Below, one piece after another: positions 35,616 to 45,637 of a DNA stretch of 64,000 nucleotides. The stretch's first letter is position 1. Each line of letters begins with the position of its first letter. Below the pieces are notes generated by a model. The model was not told where the DNA came from and made no database searches. It was given only the letters and a program-made list of their open reading frames with translations. This DNA is from Oscillatoria sp. FACHB-1407 (GTDB taxonomy: Bacteria; Cyanobacteriota; Cyanobacteriia; Elainellales; Elainellaceae): contig NZ_JACJSA010000009.1 in NCBI RefSeq assembly GCF_014697545.1, positions 62,001 through 126,000 of the forward strand. Direction: 5' to 3'. The position numbers were made by a program, and so were the translations under genes.

Positions 35616-36792
35616 GCGGCAATATCACAGTGAAGGTTGACCCCTGATCGAGTTGTGATGCGAGATAAATCCGACCGTTTAATAATTTGACCAACCGATC
35701 GACGATCGCCAATCCTAGCCCCGTGCTGTCAGCCACATTGGCGCGATCGCCCACTTGTCCTCGAATGTAGGGTTGAAAGATGGCTTGTTGGTCTTCAGGG
35801 GCGATACCCATGCCGCTATCACTGATGATGATCGTCCATTCCTGCTCGGAAATCACCTGGCAGGTTAACTGCACGGTTCCCTGCTTGGTGTAGCGAATTG
35901 CATTGCTCAAGAGATTGGTCAAGACTTGTTGTAGCCGTAGAGGGTCGGTGGCAACCTGTTGGGGGGCGCGATCGCAATCAATTTGCAAATCTAATGCCTT
36001 GCCATAGGTCAACGGTTTTACCATTTCAACCACCGACCGAATCAGGGGAGTGACCTCCGTGTCAATGAACTGAGACTTCATCGTGCCCGACTCATACCGT
36101 GAAATTTCCAGGGAGTCGTTGATCAACCGCAGAAGTTGTCGTCCTGATTGCAATACTCGTTCAATGTTTTCTAGATTGGGCATCGAGTCGCGGGTTGACC
36201 CCTCCTGACGGTGTTGCCGTAAAAACAGATCTGAATAGCCAATGATTGAGGTCAGGGGCGTTTTCAACTCATGGGCTAACTCCGCCAAATTGGATTGATT
36301 TGCCCGTACCAGACGAGTTAACTCCTGATTAGTCAGCTTTAATTCACTCTGAAGTTGCTCTAACTCACGCAAACGCCCCTGGGTGTAACTGTCAAAACAA
36401 CGGGCGATCGCCTCATCAATGACGGTGTCAATCAATCGCACGGCTCGTAGCAATTCGGTAGGCGAGCCTGCCACCAGATCAGTTTCTAGAATTGAGAACA
36501 AAACTGAGCGCAAAATACGATATTCACGAGCAATTTCTGAGGGTTCAAATCCCTGCTCTGACCGCAAAATACCGTGCTCTAAACTGACATCAACTAGAGT
36601 TTTGACATCGTTGACCTCAGATTGAGACAAAATTGTTGCCATCGCTTCTAACACTTTCGGCAAGCTATTTCGGATGGACTCGTAGGTTAATTCTTGAGTT
36701 GTTGTGATCTCGCTATCTTGCCGAACGGCTTCAACCCAATTTTCTGTAATGAGTTTAATTTTCTGCCTCAAAATTTCACTGAAATCGGTCAT
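35575..36792 (-). CDS. Histidine kinase with N-terminal RsbR-type sensor region
   Basis: A 405-residue soluble sensor kinase. The first ~155 residues are helical and resemble the RsbRD/globin-like N-terminal domain (QKIKLITENWVEAVRQDSEI; YRILRSVLFSILETDLV). A coiled coil leads to the HisKA box ELAHELKTPLTSIIGYSDLF, and the ATPase domain has the N box LTNLLSNAIRYTKQG, G1 ISDSGMGI and G2 STGLGLAIVDRLV. No membrane segment is seen. The response regulator is not adjacent. The gene overlaps the protease gene tail to tail by 41 bases. Confidence 0.88.
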   Translation of the reverse strand: MTDFSEILRQKIKLITENWVEAVRQDSEITTTQELTYESIRNSLPKVLEAMATILSQSEVNDVKTLVDVSLEHGILRSEQGFEPSEIAREYRILRSVLFSILETDLVAGSPTELLRAVRLIDTVIDEAIARCFDSYTQGRLRELEQLQSELKLTNQELTRLVRANQSNLAELAHELKTPLTSIIGYSDLFLRQHRQEGSTRDSMPNLENIERVLQSGRQLLRLINDSLEISRYESGTMKSQFIDTEVTPLIRSVVEMVKPLTYGKALDLQIDCDRAPQQVATDPLRLQQVLTNLLSNAIRYTKQGTVQLTCQVISEQEWTIIISDSGMGIAPEDQQAIFQPYIRGQVGDRANVADSTGLGLAIVDRLVKLLNGRIYLASQLDQGSTFTVILPLTLSETQPHSDES

Positions 36793-37217
36793 AGCTCTAG
36801 CACTTTGGGATGATTCTTCTTTTAGCCTACAAGTCTAAAAGTCGTTTATGCATTTACCCTTAGTAAGAGAAATTAATGATGCTATAGCAATCCTATTGGA
36901 CTTGTGAAGAGACTGGAGAAAACTCTCCTCTGTCCTGGGTTCTGCGAGAGGACGAATGATCTACGACCCGTAACAGAGCGATCGCCAAAATTGATTTAGG
37001 GCTGCTATAGCTGAATGTATAAATTGAGGTTTAGAAAATGCTAATCATTCTACAAAAGTTGAATCGTGTAACTTTTAAGGAACGATCCACTTTGCATATT
37101 CAAATCTGATTTTTTCTAACACTCTAAAGACGACTTGATGTCCAAAAACTTGAATTCTTGGGTAACTTATTCGTTTGATTAATAATGTTAATTTTCTACC
37201 TTAAAGGCGATCGCCTC
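36793..37217. other. Intergenic stretch, nothing recognised
   Basis: About 425 mostly AT-rich bases between the kinase start and the moaE stop. I see no open frame, tRNA, clear promoter or repeat copy. Confidence 0.5.
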
Positions 37218-37700
37218 CTAACAATTCTCTCCCGGTTGTTCACAGGCTCCAATGCTTACCCAACTGGTGGAGCCATCTTCCCAGTGTTCCTTTTTCCAGA
37301 TTGGGGCATTGTGTTTTAACGTGTCGATCGCATACTTGCAAGCTTCAAAGGCTTCCGTACGGTGAGGGCAACCCACTGCCACCAGCACGCTGATCTCGCC
37401 AACTTGTAGCTTGCCAGTGCGATGGTGGATGACCACTCGTGTCACATCGGTCCAGATTTGGCGGATTTGAGTGGCGATCTGTTGGAAAATGGCGATCGCC
37501 ATGGGTTCATACGCTTGATACTCCAGGGCAACGACTGGCTTTCCATCCGTGTTGTTTCGCACCATACCACTCATCACAACGATTGCCCCATTCGCTGCAT
37601 CATCCGCCAGACCATAAACTTCTTCTAACGACAATGGCGCAAAGGTAATCGAGAAATGATCGTGGGTTGAGGTAGGGATAGGCGTGGCAGATAGAGTCAT
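37218..37700 (-). CDS. moaE: Molybdopterin synthase catalytic subunit
   Basis: The open frame runs upstream to 37817 through repeat DNA, so I start at the ATG at 37700 (MTLSATPIP), giving 160 residues. Family blocks are SGMVRNNTDGKPVVALEYQA, VVIHHRTGKLQVGEISVLVA, HRTEAFEACKYAIDTLK and the active-site Lys pair IWKKEHW. With MoaD it inserts sulfur into precursor Z to make molybdopterin. moeA, acting later in the same pathway, lies about 8 kb away. No Shine-Dalgarno is visible; the upstream flank is a GGATTTTAGATTTTGGATTT-type repeat. Confidence 0.93.
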   Translation of the reverse strand: MTLSATPIPTSTHDHFSITFAPLSLEEVYGLADDAANGAIVVMSGMVRNNTDGKPVVALEYQAYEPMAIAIFQQIATQIRQIWTDVTRVVIHHRTGKLQVGEISVLVAVGCPHRTEAFEACKYAIDTLKHNAPIWKKEHWEDGSTSWVSIGACEQPGENC

Positions 37701-37767
37701 ACGATTTTGGATTTTAGATTTTGGATTTGCGTTGCTTGAGTTGATAATTGGTGTGTGCATTCCGAAT

Positions 37768-37826
37768 GTGAGCGAGACGCTCACTCTGTCTGAATAATCA
37801 CTAGAGAGGGCGAGCAAGATGCTCGC
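37768..37826. repeat. Composite double-hairpin repeat, copy 1
   Basis: GTGAGCG-AGA-CGCTCAC and GCGAGCA-AGA-TGCTCGC are two strong hairpins 25 bases apart. The same pair occurs in inverted orientation at 51782-51840. Confidence 0.7.
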
Positions 37827-37862
37827 GACTCCCTTTCTCTTTTTCCTACAGACGCGATGAAT

Positions 37863-37918
37863 CGCGCCTCTTCATTCTTCACTCTTCATCCTTCATCCTT
37901 TATCCTTTTTCCCTATCC
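37863..37918. repeat. TTCATCC/TTTATCC heptamer array containing the pyrB stop
   Basis: On the minus strand GATAGGG-AAAAAGGATAAAGGATG follows the last Gly codons of pyrB, and TAG lies within the array edge. Confidence 0.65.
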
Positions 37919-38950
37919 CCTTCCACTTCCCATCAGATACAGCAACGCCATCCGTACGGCAACGCCACTGGTGACTTGTTGAGCAATCAAACTAATCTTG
38001 GGATCATCCATCAAGTCTGAGCTAATCTCGACGCCTCGATTAACAGGACCAGGGTGCAGCACTTTTACGTCCGGTTTACAGAGTTTGAGGCGATCGCTGG
38101 TGATCCCAAACTGCTGATGATATTCGCGCAGGCTGGGTAGCAAATGCTGGGTCATGCGTTCCCGTTGCAAGCGCAGGGTCATGACAAAATCGGCATCTTG
38201 TAGGGCAGGCTCAAGCTGCCAGTGCAAAAACAGCTTGCGGGGTAACAGGGTCGCTGGAGGCAACTCGGCGGAACTTTGGGGGGAGGTTAATGCGTCATAG
38301 TGAGGATTGACGTAGTGAGCAAACAATTTCGGCACCAGGGTAGGAGGTCCTGCCAGATGGACTTCTGCGCCACTTGCGGTAAGACTCCAGATGTTGGAGC
38401 GGGCAACTCGTGAGTGCAGAATGTCACCCACGATCGCAATTTTTTTGCCAGCCAACAGTGACAACCGGGGATGCTCTGGATCGAGCAATGTGCATATCGT
38501 AAACAGGTCGAGTAACGCCTGTGATGGGTGTTCATGTTGCCCATCTCCTGCATTCAAGATGCCAACGTGGGATTTCAACCGATCCATTTCAGCGGCGATC
38601 GCAGCAGGCACCCCAGCCTCGCGATGGCGAATCACCATCATGTCGGTTCCCATGGCGAGATAGGTCTTCGCCGTGTCTAAGATCGTTTCTCCCTTTGTCA
38701 AGGATGAAGTTCCAGGGGCAAAATTTAAGGTATCGGCAGATAACCGCTTTGCCGCTAACTCAAAACTACTCCGAGTACGGGTGGATGACTCAAAGAACAA
38801 GTTAGCTACAACCTGACCCTGAAGCGTTGGCACTCGCTTGGTTCGACGAGACAACACCTCCCGAAAACTGGCAGCCGTCTGTAACACCGTGTCATACTCA
38901 TCGGGCGTAAAGTCTGCGAGGGAAAGGATGTGGCGACGAGTCCAGGTCAT
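37913..38950 (-). CDS. pyrB: Aspartate carbamoyltransferase catalytic subunit
   Basis: A 345-residue enzyme of pyrimidine synthesis. The carbamoyl phosphate loop [20 protein letters not shown] and the [12 protein letters not shown] motif are intact, and [12 protein letters not shown] is the aspartate-binding loop. It is somewhat longer than the E. coli chain (~310) because of an insertion near [18 protein letters not shown], as in other cyanobacteria. The start codon lies only 21 bases from the start of the divergent GerMN gene, so each promoter must reach into the other gene. The stop lies at the edge of a heptamer array. Confidence 0.95.
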   Translation of the reverse strand: MTWTRRHILSLADFTPDEYDTVLQTAASFREVLSRRTKRVPTLQGQVVANLFFESSTRTRSSFELAAKRLSADTLNFAPGTSSLTKGETILDTAKTYLAMGTDMMVIRHREAGVPAAIAAEMDRLKSHVGILNAGDGQHEHPSQALLDLFTICTLLDPEHPRLSLLAGKKIAIVGDILHSRVARSNIWSLTASGAEVHLAGPPTLVPKLFAHYVNPHYDALTSPQSSAELPPATLLPRKLFLHWQLEPALQDADFVMTLRLQRERMTQHLLPSLREYHQQFGITSDRLKLCKPDVKVLHPGPVNRGVEISSDLMDDPKISLIAQQVTSGVAVRMALLYLMGSGRG

Positions 38951-38971
38951 AACCGACTAAACTGCAAATCT

Positions 38972-39541
38972 ATGAATCACACTAAACCTACCTTAACTGT
39001 AGTCATCATTGGCATATTGTTTTCCCTGTTAAGTGGTTGTAATCAAGTATCTCGCAATCCAGCAGGCAATAACACGACACCATCGGCGATCGCTTCACCT
39101 GCCTCCCCAGGTACCTCTACAACCCCAGAGGCTTCACAAGCCAATAGCCCCGCTGCTTCAGCTACGAATGCCCCTAGCCCCAGCCCAGTCGATACGGTTC
39201 CTGTTAAGGTTTATCACGTTGATGACCAATGCGAGAACCTGGTTTCTGAAACCGTTCAAGTGGCGAGCGATCGCCCTATAGAAGCGGCAATTGGCAAAGT
39301 GCTTGAGGGGCAAGGCAACTCCCAGTTCAAACTCTCAGGTTACCGGGTCAGTGTGGATGATAACGGTGTCGCTACCGTTGACCTGCGCCTCTCGCCCGAC
39401 TCTCCACGCCAGTTAGTTTCCCTCTCTGCCTGTGAGCAAATGTCTCTGTTTAGCAGCCTGGAGGAAACATTGATGCAGAATCCCGAATGGCAGATTAAAT
39501 CAGTTCGGTTTACAGAGCAAGGCAAAGAAGTGGTTTTGTAA
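38972..39541 (+). CDS. GerMN-domain lipoprotein
   Basis: I use the ATG at 38972 (MNHTKPTLTVVIIGILF), giving 189 residues. LLSGC is a lipobox. A Pro/Ala/Ser/Thr-rich linker is followed by a ~100-residue GerMN-type domain (VPVKVYHVDDQCENLVSETV; AIGKVLEGQ; VATVDLRLSPDSPRQLVSLS; WQIKSVRFTEQGKEV). The domain is named for a Bacillus germination protein and is common in envelope lipoproteins. The function here is unknown. It is divergent from pyrB with a 21-base gap. Confidence 0.8.
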   Translation: MNHTKPTLTVVIIGILFSLLSGCNQVSRNPAGNNTTPSAIASPASPGTSTTPEASQANSPAASATNAPSPSPVDTVPVKVYHVDDQCENLVSETVQVASDRPIEAAIGKVLEGQGNSQFKLSGYRVSVDDNGVATVDLRLSPDSPRQLVSLSACEQMSLFSSLEETLMQNPEWQIKSVRFTEQGKEVVL

Positions 39542-39569
39542 AGGCTAGGGTTAGCAGTCCAATCGCTGA

Positions 39570-39722
39570 TAGGGTGATGGGGTAGATGGGTGAGGGGGTG
39601 ATGGGGTGATGGGTGAACCGTAAAGACGCCATTACTGCAAAGACGTGACTACTGTTAAAGACGCGATTAATCGCGTCTCTCCCCTACTCCCCATTCCCTC
39701 TTCCTCACTCCCTACTCCCCTA
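39570..39722. repeat. Mixed repeats: GGTGATGGG array, AGACGCGATTAATCGCGTCT palindrome, ACTCCCC array
   Basis: A GGTGATGGGGTAGATGGGTG array (39570-39620) is followed by the perfect 20-bp palindrome at 39659-39678, which recurs at 63031-63050. ACTCCCC/ATTCCCC heptamers then run into the stop codon of the next gene. Confidence 0.75.
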
Positions 39723-40679
39723 CACCTGTACCTGATTCTTGGGAGGAGCCGATTCTAGAATCGTGTTGACCAGTCCTTCCATACGATGTACTCGTTCTTG
39801 TAGTAAGTCGATCTGGTTTTGTGTATCGGCTCTGACTCGTTCGTTCAAATCGGCTTCGATCCATTTCGACAGATGAACGATCGCCTGAAGCGGGGATTTC
39901 AAATCGTGGCAGGTCATATACATCTGCTGCAAGTCAACACGGGCTTGGGTTAGTTCCATGGTGATTTGTGCCAACTCTTTGAGACGGGATTGCAACTCCG
40001 CTGCGAGGTGCTCCTGTTGGGTGATATCCCGAACGATCGCCACTCGACGATGATGATTAACGACCTGCCCAATCGATAACTCAACCGGGAAGGAGGCACC
40101 CAGTTTGCGTCGTGCTACACCCTTTTGCGATCGCTGTACCTCCGCTTTCTCAGGATCGGGGCTATCTGTAGCCGTTTGATCTAGCAAGATATTCAAGCTT
40201 TTGCCTACCATTTCAGAGGAATCATAACCAAACATTCTCAACGCGGCGGGGTTGAGGGTTTCGATTTGCCCCTCTGAGTTCAGGGTAAACAAACTGTCGG
40301 TAACGCTGCCCTCGATCGCCTTCAAGAGAGCGTTTGTATCCTGCAACTGAGCTTCTCGGTGGAGCAGTTCTCGATATAACCGTTGCAGCAGATAAAACGT
40401 CGCGAGGGCACTGAGCAACCCAATGCCAGTTGTGATCCCGATAAGAGCGATCGCAGTATCATGCTGCTGTTTTAGAGCACGATATCGTCCATTCGACAGT
40501 TCTTGTTCGGGCGAAGTGGGATTGTTCATCAACTCATCGGATTTGTGCTGCAACCCGACTAGGGAAACGAGAGGTGTTGCTACACAAACCGCTGAAATCA
40601 CAACCAACAACGCACTCTGACGTCGGGTAGGCAGGCTCGACCGTAAACCATTCAAGGCTTTTGAGAGACGAGTGTGCAT
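39720..40679 (-). CDS. Membrane PAS protein with histidine-phosphoacceptor domain but no ATPase domain
   Basis: A 319-residue protein. Two membrane helices (~20-43 and ~77-98) flank a short periplasmic loop. A PAS domain follows (~110-230; LLKAIEGSVTDSLFTLNSEG, AALRMFGYDSSEMVGKS, RRVAIVRDIT). A coiled coil leads to a phytochrome-type H box, CHDLKSPLQAIVHLSKWI. The protein then ends (LVNTILESAPPKNQVQV) with no HATPase domain. It may be phosphorylated by another kinase or be a truncated kinase. The TAG stop lies at the start of an ACTCCCC heptamer array, which may have caused the truncation; this is inference. AGGA precedes the ATG. Confidence 0.8.
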   Translation of the reverse strand: MHTRLSKALNGLRSSLPTRRQSALLVVISAVCVATPLVSLVGLQHKSDELMNNPTSPEQELSNGRYRALKQQHDTAIALIGITTGIGLLSALATFYLLQRLYRELLHREAQLQDTNALLKAIEGSVTDSLFTLNSEGQIETLNPAALRMFGYDSSEMVGKSLNILLDQTATDSPDPEKAEVQRSQKGVARRKLGASFPVELSIGQVVNHHRRVAIVRDITQQEHLAAELQSRLKELAQITMELTQARVDLQQMYMTCHDLKSPLQAIVHLSKWIEADLNERVRADTQNQIDLLQERVHRMEGLVNTILESAPPKNQVQV

Positions 40680-40781
40680 GACTGCATCCTGATTGAAATC
40701 TGATGAGTGTGACTGCTAATCAGTCGATAAAGTTCATGTCACTCTACCAAATGTCACAGGATGGAAGTAAATATAGCTACA

Positions 40782-40825
40782 TAAAACCGCCTAAAGACAG
40801 AAATTGAACTCTATCTTTAGACGGT
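40782..40825 (-). terminator. Rho-independent-like terminator after ilvC
   Basis: On the minus strand two 15-base arms (ACCGTCTAAAGATAG and CTGTCTTTAGGCGGT) pair fully with two G-U pairs, followed by TTTT. It lies about 130 bases past the ilvC stop. Confidence 0.7.
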
Positions 40826-40900
40826 TCTGTAACAATTGGAAAGGGTTGCTCCAGGAATTATTAGGAGATTTTTGAGAAAGAATCTACCAATCGGTTTCCG

Positions 40901-40928
40901 GTAGGAGCGTTTTGCAAAACACCCTTAC
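40901..40928. repeat. Palindromic intergenic repeat (GAGCGTTTTGCAAAACACCC)
   Basis: GTAGGAGCGTTTTGCAAAAC followed by ACCCTTAC. It is a member of the palindrome family and lies just after ilvC. Confidence 0.6.
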
Positions 40929-40954
40929 AGGTATTTTGTTTTCTGGGAATCTCC

Positions 40955-41998
<1,044 letters not shown>

Positions 41999-42049
41999 TT
42001 ACCAAAATGTGTGGTGCTAACCGCAGATCGTGTTGGGAGAGTTTAGGGT

Positions 42050-42302
42050 TTAGTGGTGATGGTCAATGGTCAGTGGTCAATGGTCAGTAGTCAATGGTCA
42101 ATGGTTAGTGGTCAGTGGTGGATAGTTGGTCGTCAATGGTCAATAGTCAATGGTTAGTGGTCAGTGGTCAATAGTTGGTCGTCAATGGTCAATAGTCAAT
42201 GGTTAGTGGTCAGTGGTCAATAGTTGGTCGTCAATGGTCAGTAGTCAATGGTCAATGGTTGCCCACAATTGACTATTGACTATTAGCTATTGACAATAGA
42301 CA
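42050..42302. repeat. Heptamer tandem array with a 49-bp higher-order unit
   Basis: Units of TCAATGG, TCAGTGG, TTAGTGG and TCAATAG. Between about 42124 and 42235 the order of variants itself repeats with a 49-bp (7 x 7) period, so whole blocks were duplicated. Confidence 0.85.
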
Positions 42303-42328
42303 AATGACTTTTACCCATTAACCCACCC

Positions 42329-44341
42329 TTAGGCGGGCTGTACGGCAGGTTCCACCATTTCGGTGAATTGAATAATATCTTGCCGGGGATCAGCGTACGC
42401 CACTTTTACATCAAGGCGATCGCCCACTTCGACTTGGCGGTTAAAGCGCATCGCGAGTTCTAACCCCAGGTCTTCGAGTAAGACCAAGCCCAGATTTTCG
42501 TGTTCTCGCAACCAGCGCAGCATCAATGCCTGCCACACCTCTTCTGAGTTGCGCCGCAAAAATTCTAAACCCCAGTAGCGGTTAGTTTGACGTTCTACCA
42601 ATGTGGCTTCATAGGCAGTAGTGCTCACCGCTTGCAGCAACTCTCGCAGTGCTTCTGCGGTAAAGGGTAGGGTTTCGCCCCGCAGGTGTGCTTTGAGTTG
42701 AAAATGTGCCAGTAAGTCGGTGTAGCGACGAATGGGAGAGGTGACCTGGGTGTAAAGATCTAACCCCAAACTGGCGTGACGCATGGGAGTAGTGCTGACC
42801 TCACTGCGGGGCATACAGCGACGAATGGCGCAGTAACGCACAGGGCCTGGAGGTAGTTGCATCAACTCTTCGTCGGAGGGCAGTTCGGGTTGAGACTGTC
42901 CCCGGAAGGGCAAGGGGATCTGGTGGGTCTGCCCGTAGCGTCCGGCAACCTCACCCGCCAGGATCATCATTTCTGCGACCAGATGGCGCGAGGGAGAGTC
43001 TTCTAACACCTGAATGGTGATTTCGTCGTCCTGCACTTTAATGGACGACTCTGGCATGTGGATGCTGATGGCTCCCTGCGACTGTCGCCAGGTTTGCCGC
43101 CGCTTTGCCCAGTTGGCGATCGCCTCAATCTCTGTTTCAGAGCGCAACCCCAGTTGCAACATCTCATCCACATCTTCGTAGGTGAGGCGATAGGTCGGTT
43201 TGACCACACTGGCACGAATGGTGTAGTCCTGCACTTCCCCCAACTCATCCAGCACCACCCCAAAACTCAAGGCAGTACAAATTCGCCCCTGAATCAGGCT
43301 CATGGGTCCCGTTGCCAACTCCGTCGGGAACATCGGCACCATTCCCGTCGGCAAATAGAGCGTTGTGCAGCGGCGTCGGGCTTCTAAATCTAAATCGTCT
43401 CCGGGGAATACCCAGCGAGTCGGATCGGCGATATGAATCCAGAGGCGTTGTTGCCCATCCTCCAAAAATTCCACACTCAGCCCATCGTCGATCTCACAGG
43501 TGCTTTCATCGTCGATCGTATAAACCTTGAGGTGCGTCAAATCGAGTCGATCACTATCCGGATCGACGGGCGGGTCAGTCAGACAACGTTGAGCCATATC
43601 CAGCACCTTGGCAGAAAAGTTGGTTGGGATCTGGCTACGCCTCAGAAATAGATTTTCGTGGGGATTCCAGATTTGCAGATCGACTAAGAGTTGAAAAGCA
43701 GCCTGAACCGTTTCTGGACGACCCAAAGCGGTCAGAATTTCTAAAGCAGGCGTACGATGGTTGGACTCTTCGCCTAGAGTTGCAAACTTCTCTAATGCTT
43801 CCAACCGAGTGGAATCAGAGCCTTGCCATGCCACCCGCACTCCCACTAATGCCTGCTGAGTTCGCTCCAGAAAGCCCTGCCACTCTTGTTGTCGTTGAGC
43901 CGCGATCGCCACCTGGTGCTTTAACTCAGCCACCTGAGATGCAGAGCGCGGTTCGTAAGCATCACCCTTTTGCTTGAAGTAGAGCTTGTCTTCGGACAGG
44001 AGCCAGTAGGCGGCATAGCATAAGGGAGGACTTTGATCAGAGAACAGCAACATCGCCATTCCGGCGGGATCAGTTCCCTCACCCTCCTCCACGAGTAGCT
44101 CCCATGCGACTTCTAAACCTGAAGGGTCTAGATAGGGCTGAATCTCTTTTAAGAAGTTGGGGATATCAGCGGGCTTGTAGGTCTGACCTGTAACTTCGTA
44201 GGTAATTTGACGAGGATGCAATGTATGAGCCTGTCCACGCTCATCAATGACAATCCAATGCTTTTTACCTTCTGGACGGTCAGCTACAGCTAAACGGCGA
44301 TCGCCATGCAACCGAAATTCAACCAGTGTTCCCTTTTCCAT
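42329..44341 (-). CDS. RNase II/R family exoribonuclease
   Basis: A 670-residue 3'-5' exoribonuclease. The catalytic RNB domain shows YTIDDESTCEIDDGLSVEFL with the Asp cluster, HIADPTRWVFPGDDLDLEAR and LPTGMVPMFPTELATGPMSL. The C terminus has an S1-like strand set (VEVGDRLDVKVAYADPR). The N-terminal ~230 residues are typical of the cyanobacterial branch (Zam-like) and lack a clear cold-shock signature. It lies 120 bases downstream of rpsR on the same strand, suggesting co-transcription with rpmG and rpsR. Pyrimidine-rich DNA precedes the ATG, with no Shine-Dalgarno. Confidence 0.9.
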   Translation of the reverse strand: MEKGTLVEFRLHGDRRLAVADRPEGKKHWIVIDERGQAHTLHPRQITYEVTGQTYKPADIPNFLKEIQPYLDPSGLEVAWELLVEEGEGTDPAGMAMLLFSDQSPPLCYAAYWLLSEDKLYFKQKGDAYEPRSASQVAELKHQVAIAAQRQQEWQGFLERTQQALVGVRVAWQGSDSTRLEALEKFATLGEESNHRTPALEILTALGRPETVQAAFQLLVDLQIWNPHENLFLRRSQIPTNFSAKVLDMAQRCLTDPPVDPDSDRLDLTHLKVYTIDDESTCEIDDGLSVEFLEDGQQRLWIHIADPTRWVFPGDDLDLEARRRCTTLYLPTGMVPMFPTELATGPMSLIQGRICTALSFGVVLDELGEVQDYTIRASVVKPTYRLTYEDVDEMLQLGLRSETEIEAIANWAKRRQTWRQSQGAISIHMPESSIKVQDDEITIQVLEDSPSRHLVAEMMILAGEVAGRYGQTHQIPLPFRGQSQPELPSDEELMQLPPGPVRYCAIRRCMPRSEVSTTPMRHASLGLDLYTQVTSPIRRYTDLLAHFQLKAHLRGETLPFTAEALRELLQAVSTTAYEATLVERQTNRYWGLEFLRRNSEEVWQALMLRWLREHENLGLVLLEDLGLELAMRFNRQVEVGDRLDVKVAYADPRQDIIQFTEMVEPAVQPA

Positions 44342-44461
44342 AGAGAGGGAGTGGGAGTAAGGGGGTAAAAGTGAAGCGTCAGAGACTCAGAAACAAGCTA
44401 ATGAGAGAGGGGGGAGAGAAATTACATGGGCAGATTTCATCTATCCCCTTTCTATCTCCCT

Positions 44462-44677
44462 CTAGCCTTCCTGGTTGATGAATGGCAGCAATGCCAGGAC
44501 TCGCGCCTGTTTGATTGCCTTCGTGAGATCGCGCTGCTGCTTGGCAGTTAGACCTGTGATGCGTCGAGGGAGGATTTTGCCTCGCTCAGTAATAAATTTT
44601 CTTAAGAGATCGACATCTTTGTAGTCGATTGGATCATCCGGCTTAATCGGGGAGACGCGACGACGATAGTAGGTCAT
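44462..44677 (-). CDS. rpsR: 30S ribosomal protein S18
   Basis: A 71-residue protein with the family pattern [40 protein letters not shown] and [20 protein letters not shown]. It binds the 30S platform next to S6. It follows rpmG by eight bases, so the two form a translationally close pair. Confidence 0.97.
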   Translation of the reverse strand: MTYYRRRVSPIKPDDPIDYKDVDLLRKFITERGKILPRRITGLTAKQQRDLTKAIKQARVLALLPFINQEG

Positions 44678-44685
44678 AACTTCAG

Positions 44686-44874
44686 CTATTTAATTTCCTT
44701 GTGAGCGGTATGTTTGTTGCAGTGTGGGCAGAATTTATTCAACTCTAACCGTGCCGTTGTGTTACGGCGATTTTTAGTGGTGGTGTAACGCGAAACCCCT
44801 GGCGATCGCTTGTCGGGGTTGGTGCGACACTCAGTACACTCTAGCGTAATGATGATCCGAACGCCCTTAGCCAT
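44686..44874 (-). CDS. rpmG: 50S ribosomal protein L33
   Basis: A 62-residue protein, [16 protein letters not shown] at the N terminus and [16 protein letters not shown] at the C terminus. The two Cys pairs (CTEC, CPHC) form the zinc ribbon of C+ type L33, so zinc would be needed. It is the first gene of the rpmG-rpsR-RNase group. Confidence 0.97.
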   Translation of the reverse strand: MAKGVRIIITLECTECRTNPDKRSPGVSRYTTTKNRRNTTARLELNKFCPHCNKHTAHKEIK

Positions 44875-44967
44875 AATCTGAGCAGCTCAACGAATAACAA
44901 TTAAACACAAACGTCTATTGTTTCACAAAATGACGGGTATCGGCAACCTGATCGCATGGAACTTTCA

Positions 44968-45504
44968 CTATCTCTGTTTCAGTCGCCGCTGAGCCAGGGC
45001 CCAGAGCGATTTTAGCTTGAGATCGAGGGAGTAACCCCGCCGAGTTGGGACGATCACCGTACGGCTGAGTTGGTCGTGAAATGCCTGCCGCTTTTCCTCA
45101 TCCATGATCGCCAGGGCACAGTCGATGCCGAGCGGAATAAACAGCAAGATCGACCAGGGAGATGCCGGACTGAGATTCAACAGCCCAAACAGCATTAAGA
45201 CAGCACCTACCGCCATCAATCCCTCCCGCTGAGTCAACTCCTGCAATGCTGGAGTGCTGCCCCATCGTAGATCGACCACCTTCATATCAAATGCCCACCG
45301 TCCCAAACTCTGCCCCTGATTGCGAGCTACCAGAGCAACCCGCATTCCCAACCATGCGACGATGAAGAGAAATGCCTGGGCGATCGCATTCATACTAAAT
45401 AGGGAACTGATCACAGTCACGACGACAAAATCGATCGCCAACGCCGCTCCCCGCCGCCACAACGGCACCCTTGGATAACGACGAGGAACCAGTTCAGAAC
45501 GCAT
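44968..45504 (-). CDS. RDD family membrane protein
   Basis: A 178-residue protein with three hydrophobic segments. The RDD-type residues appear in WRRGAALAIDFVVVTVISSL, then GQSLGRWAFDMKVVD and RQAFHDQLSRTVIV. The function of the family is not settled; some members affect ion homeostasis. It lies upstream of rpmG on the same strand with 93 bases between, and is divergent from moeA. Confidence 0.85.
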   Translation of the reverse strand: MRSELVPRRYPRVPLWRRGAALAIDFVVVTVISSLFSMNAIAQAFLFIVAWLGMRVALVARNQGQSLGRWAFDMKVVDLRWGSTPALQELTQREGLMAVGAVLMLFGLLNLSPASPWSILLFIPLGIDCALAIMDEEKRQAFHDQLSRTVIVPTRRGYSLDLKLKSLWALAQRRLKQR

Positions 45505-45637
45505 GGTCGTGACACAGAATAAGAGCCGATACCTTCATATAGTAAGCTTTCTGTCTGTCTCTCAGTGATGTTGCAAGATATCGTTGAGAAAGCTGATTGT
45601 GAGAAGACAATTGTGAGAAGACATTAGAGAAGTGTTT

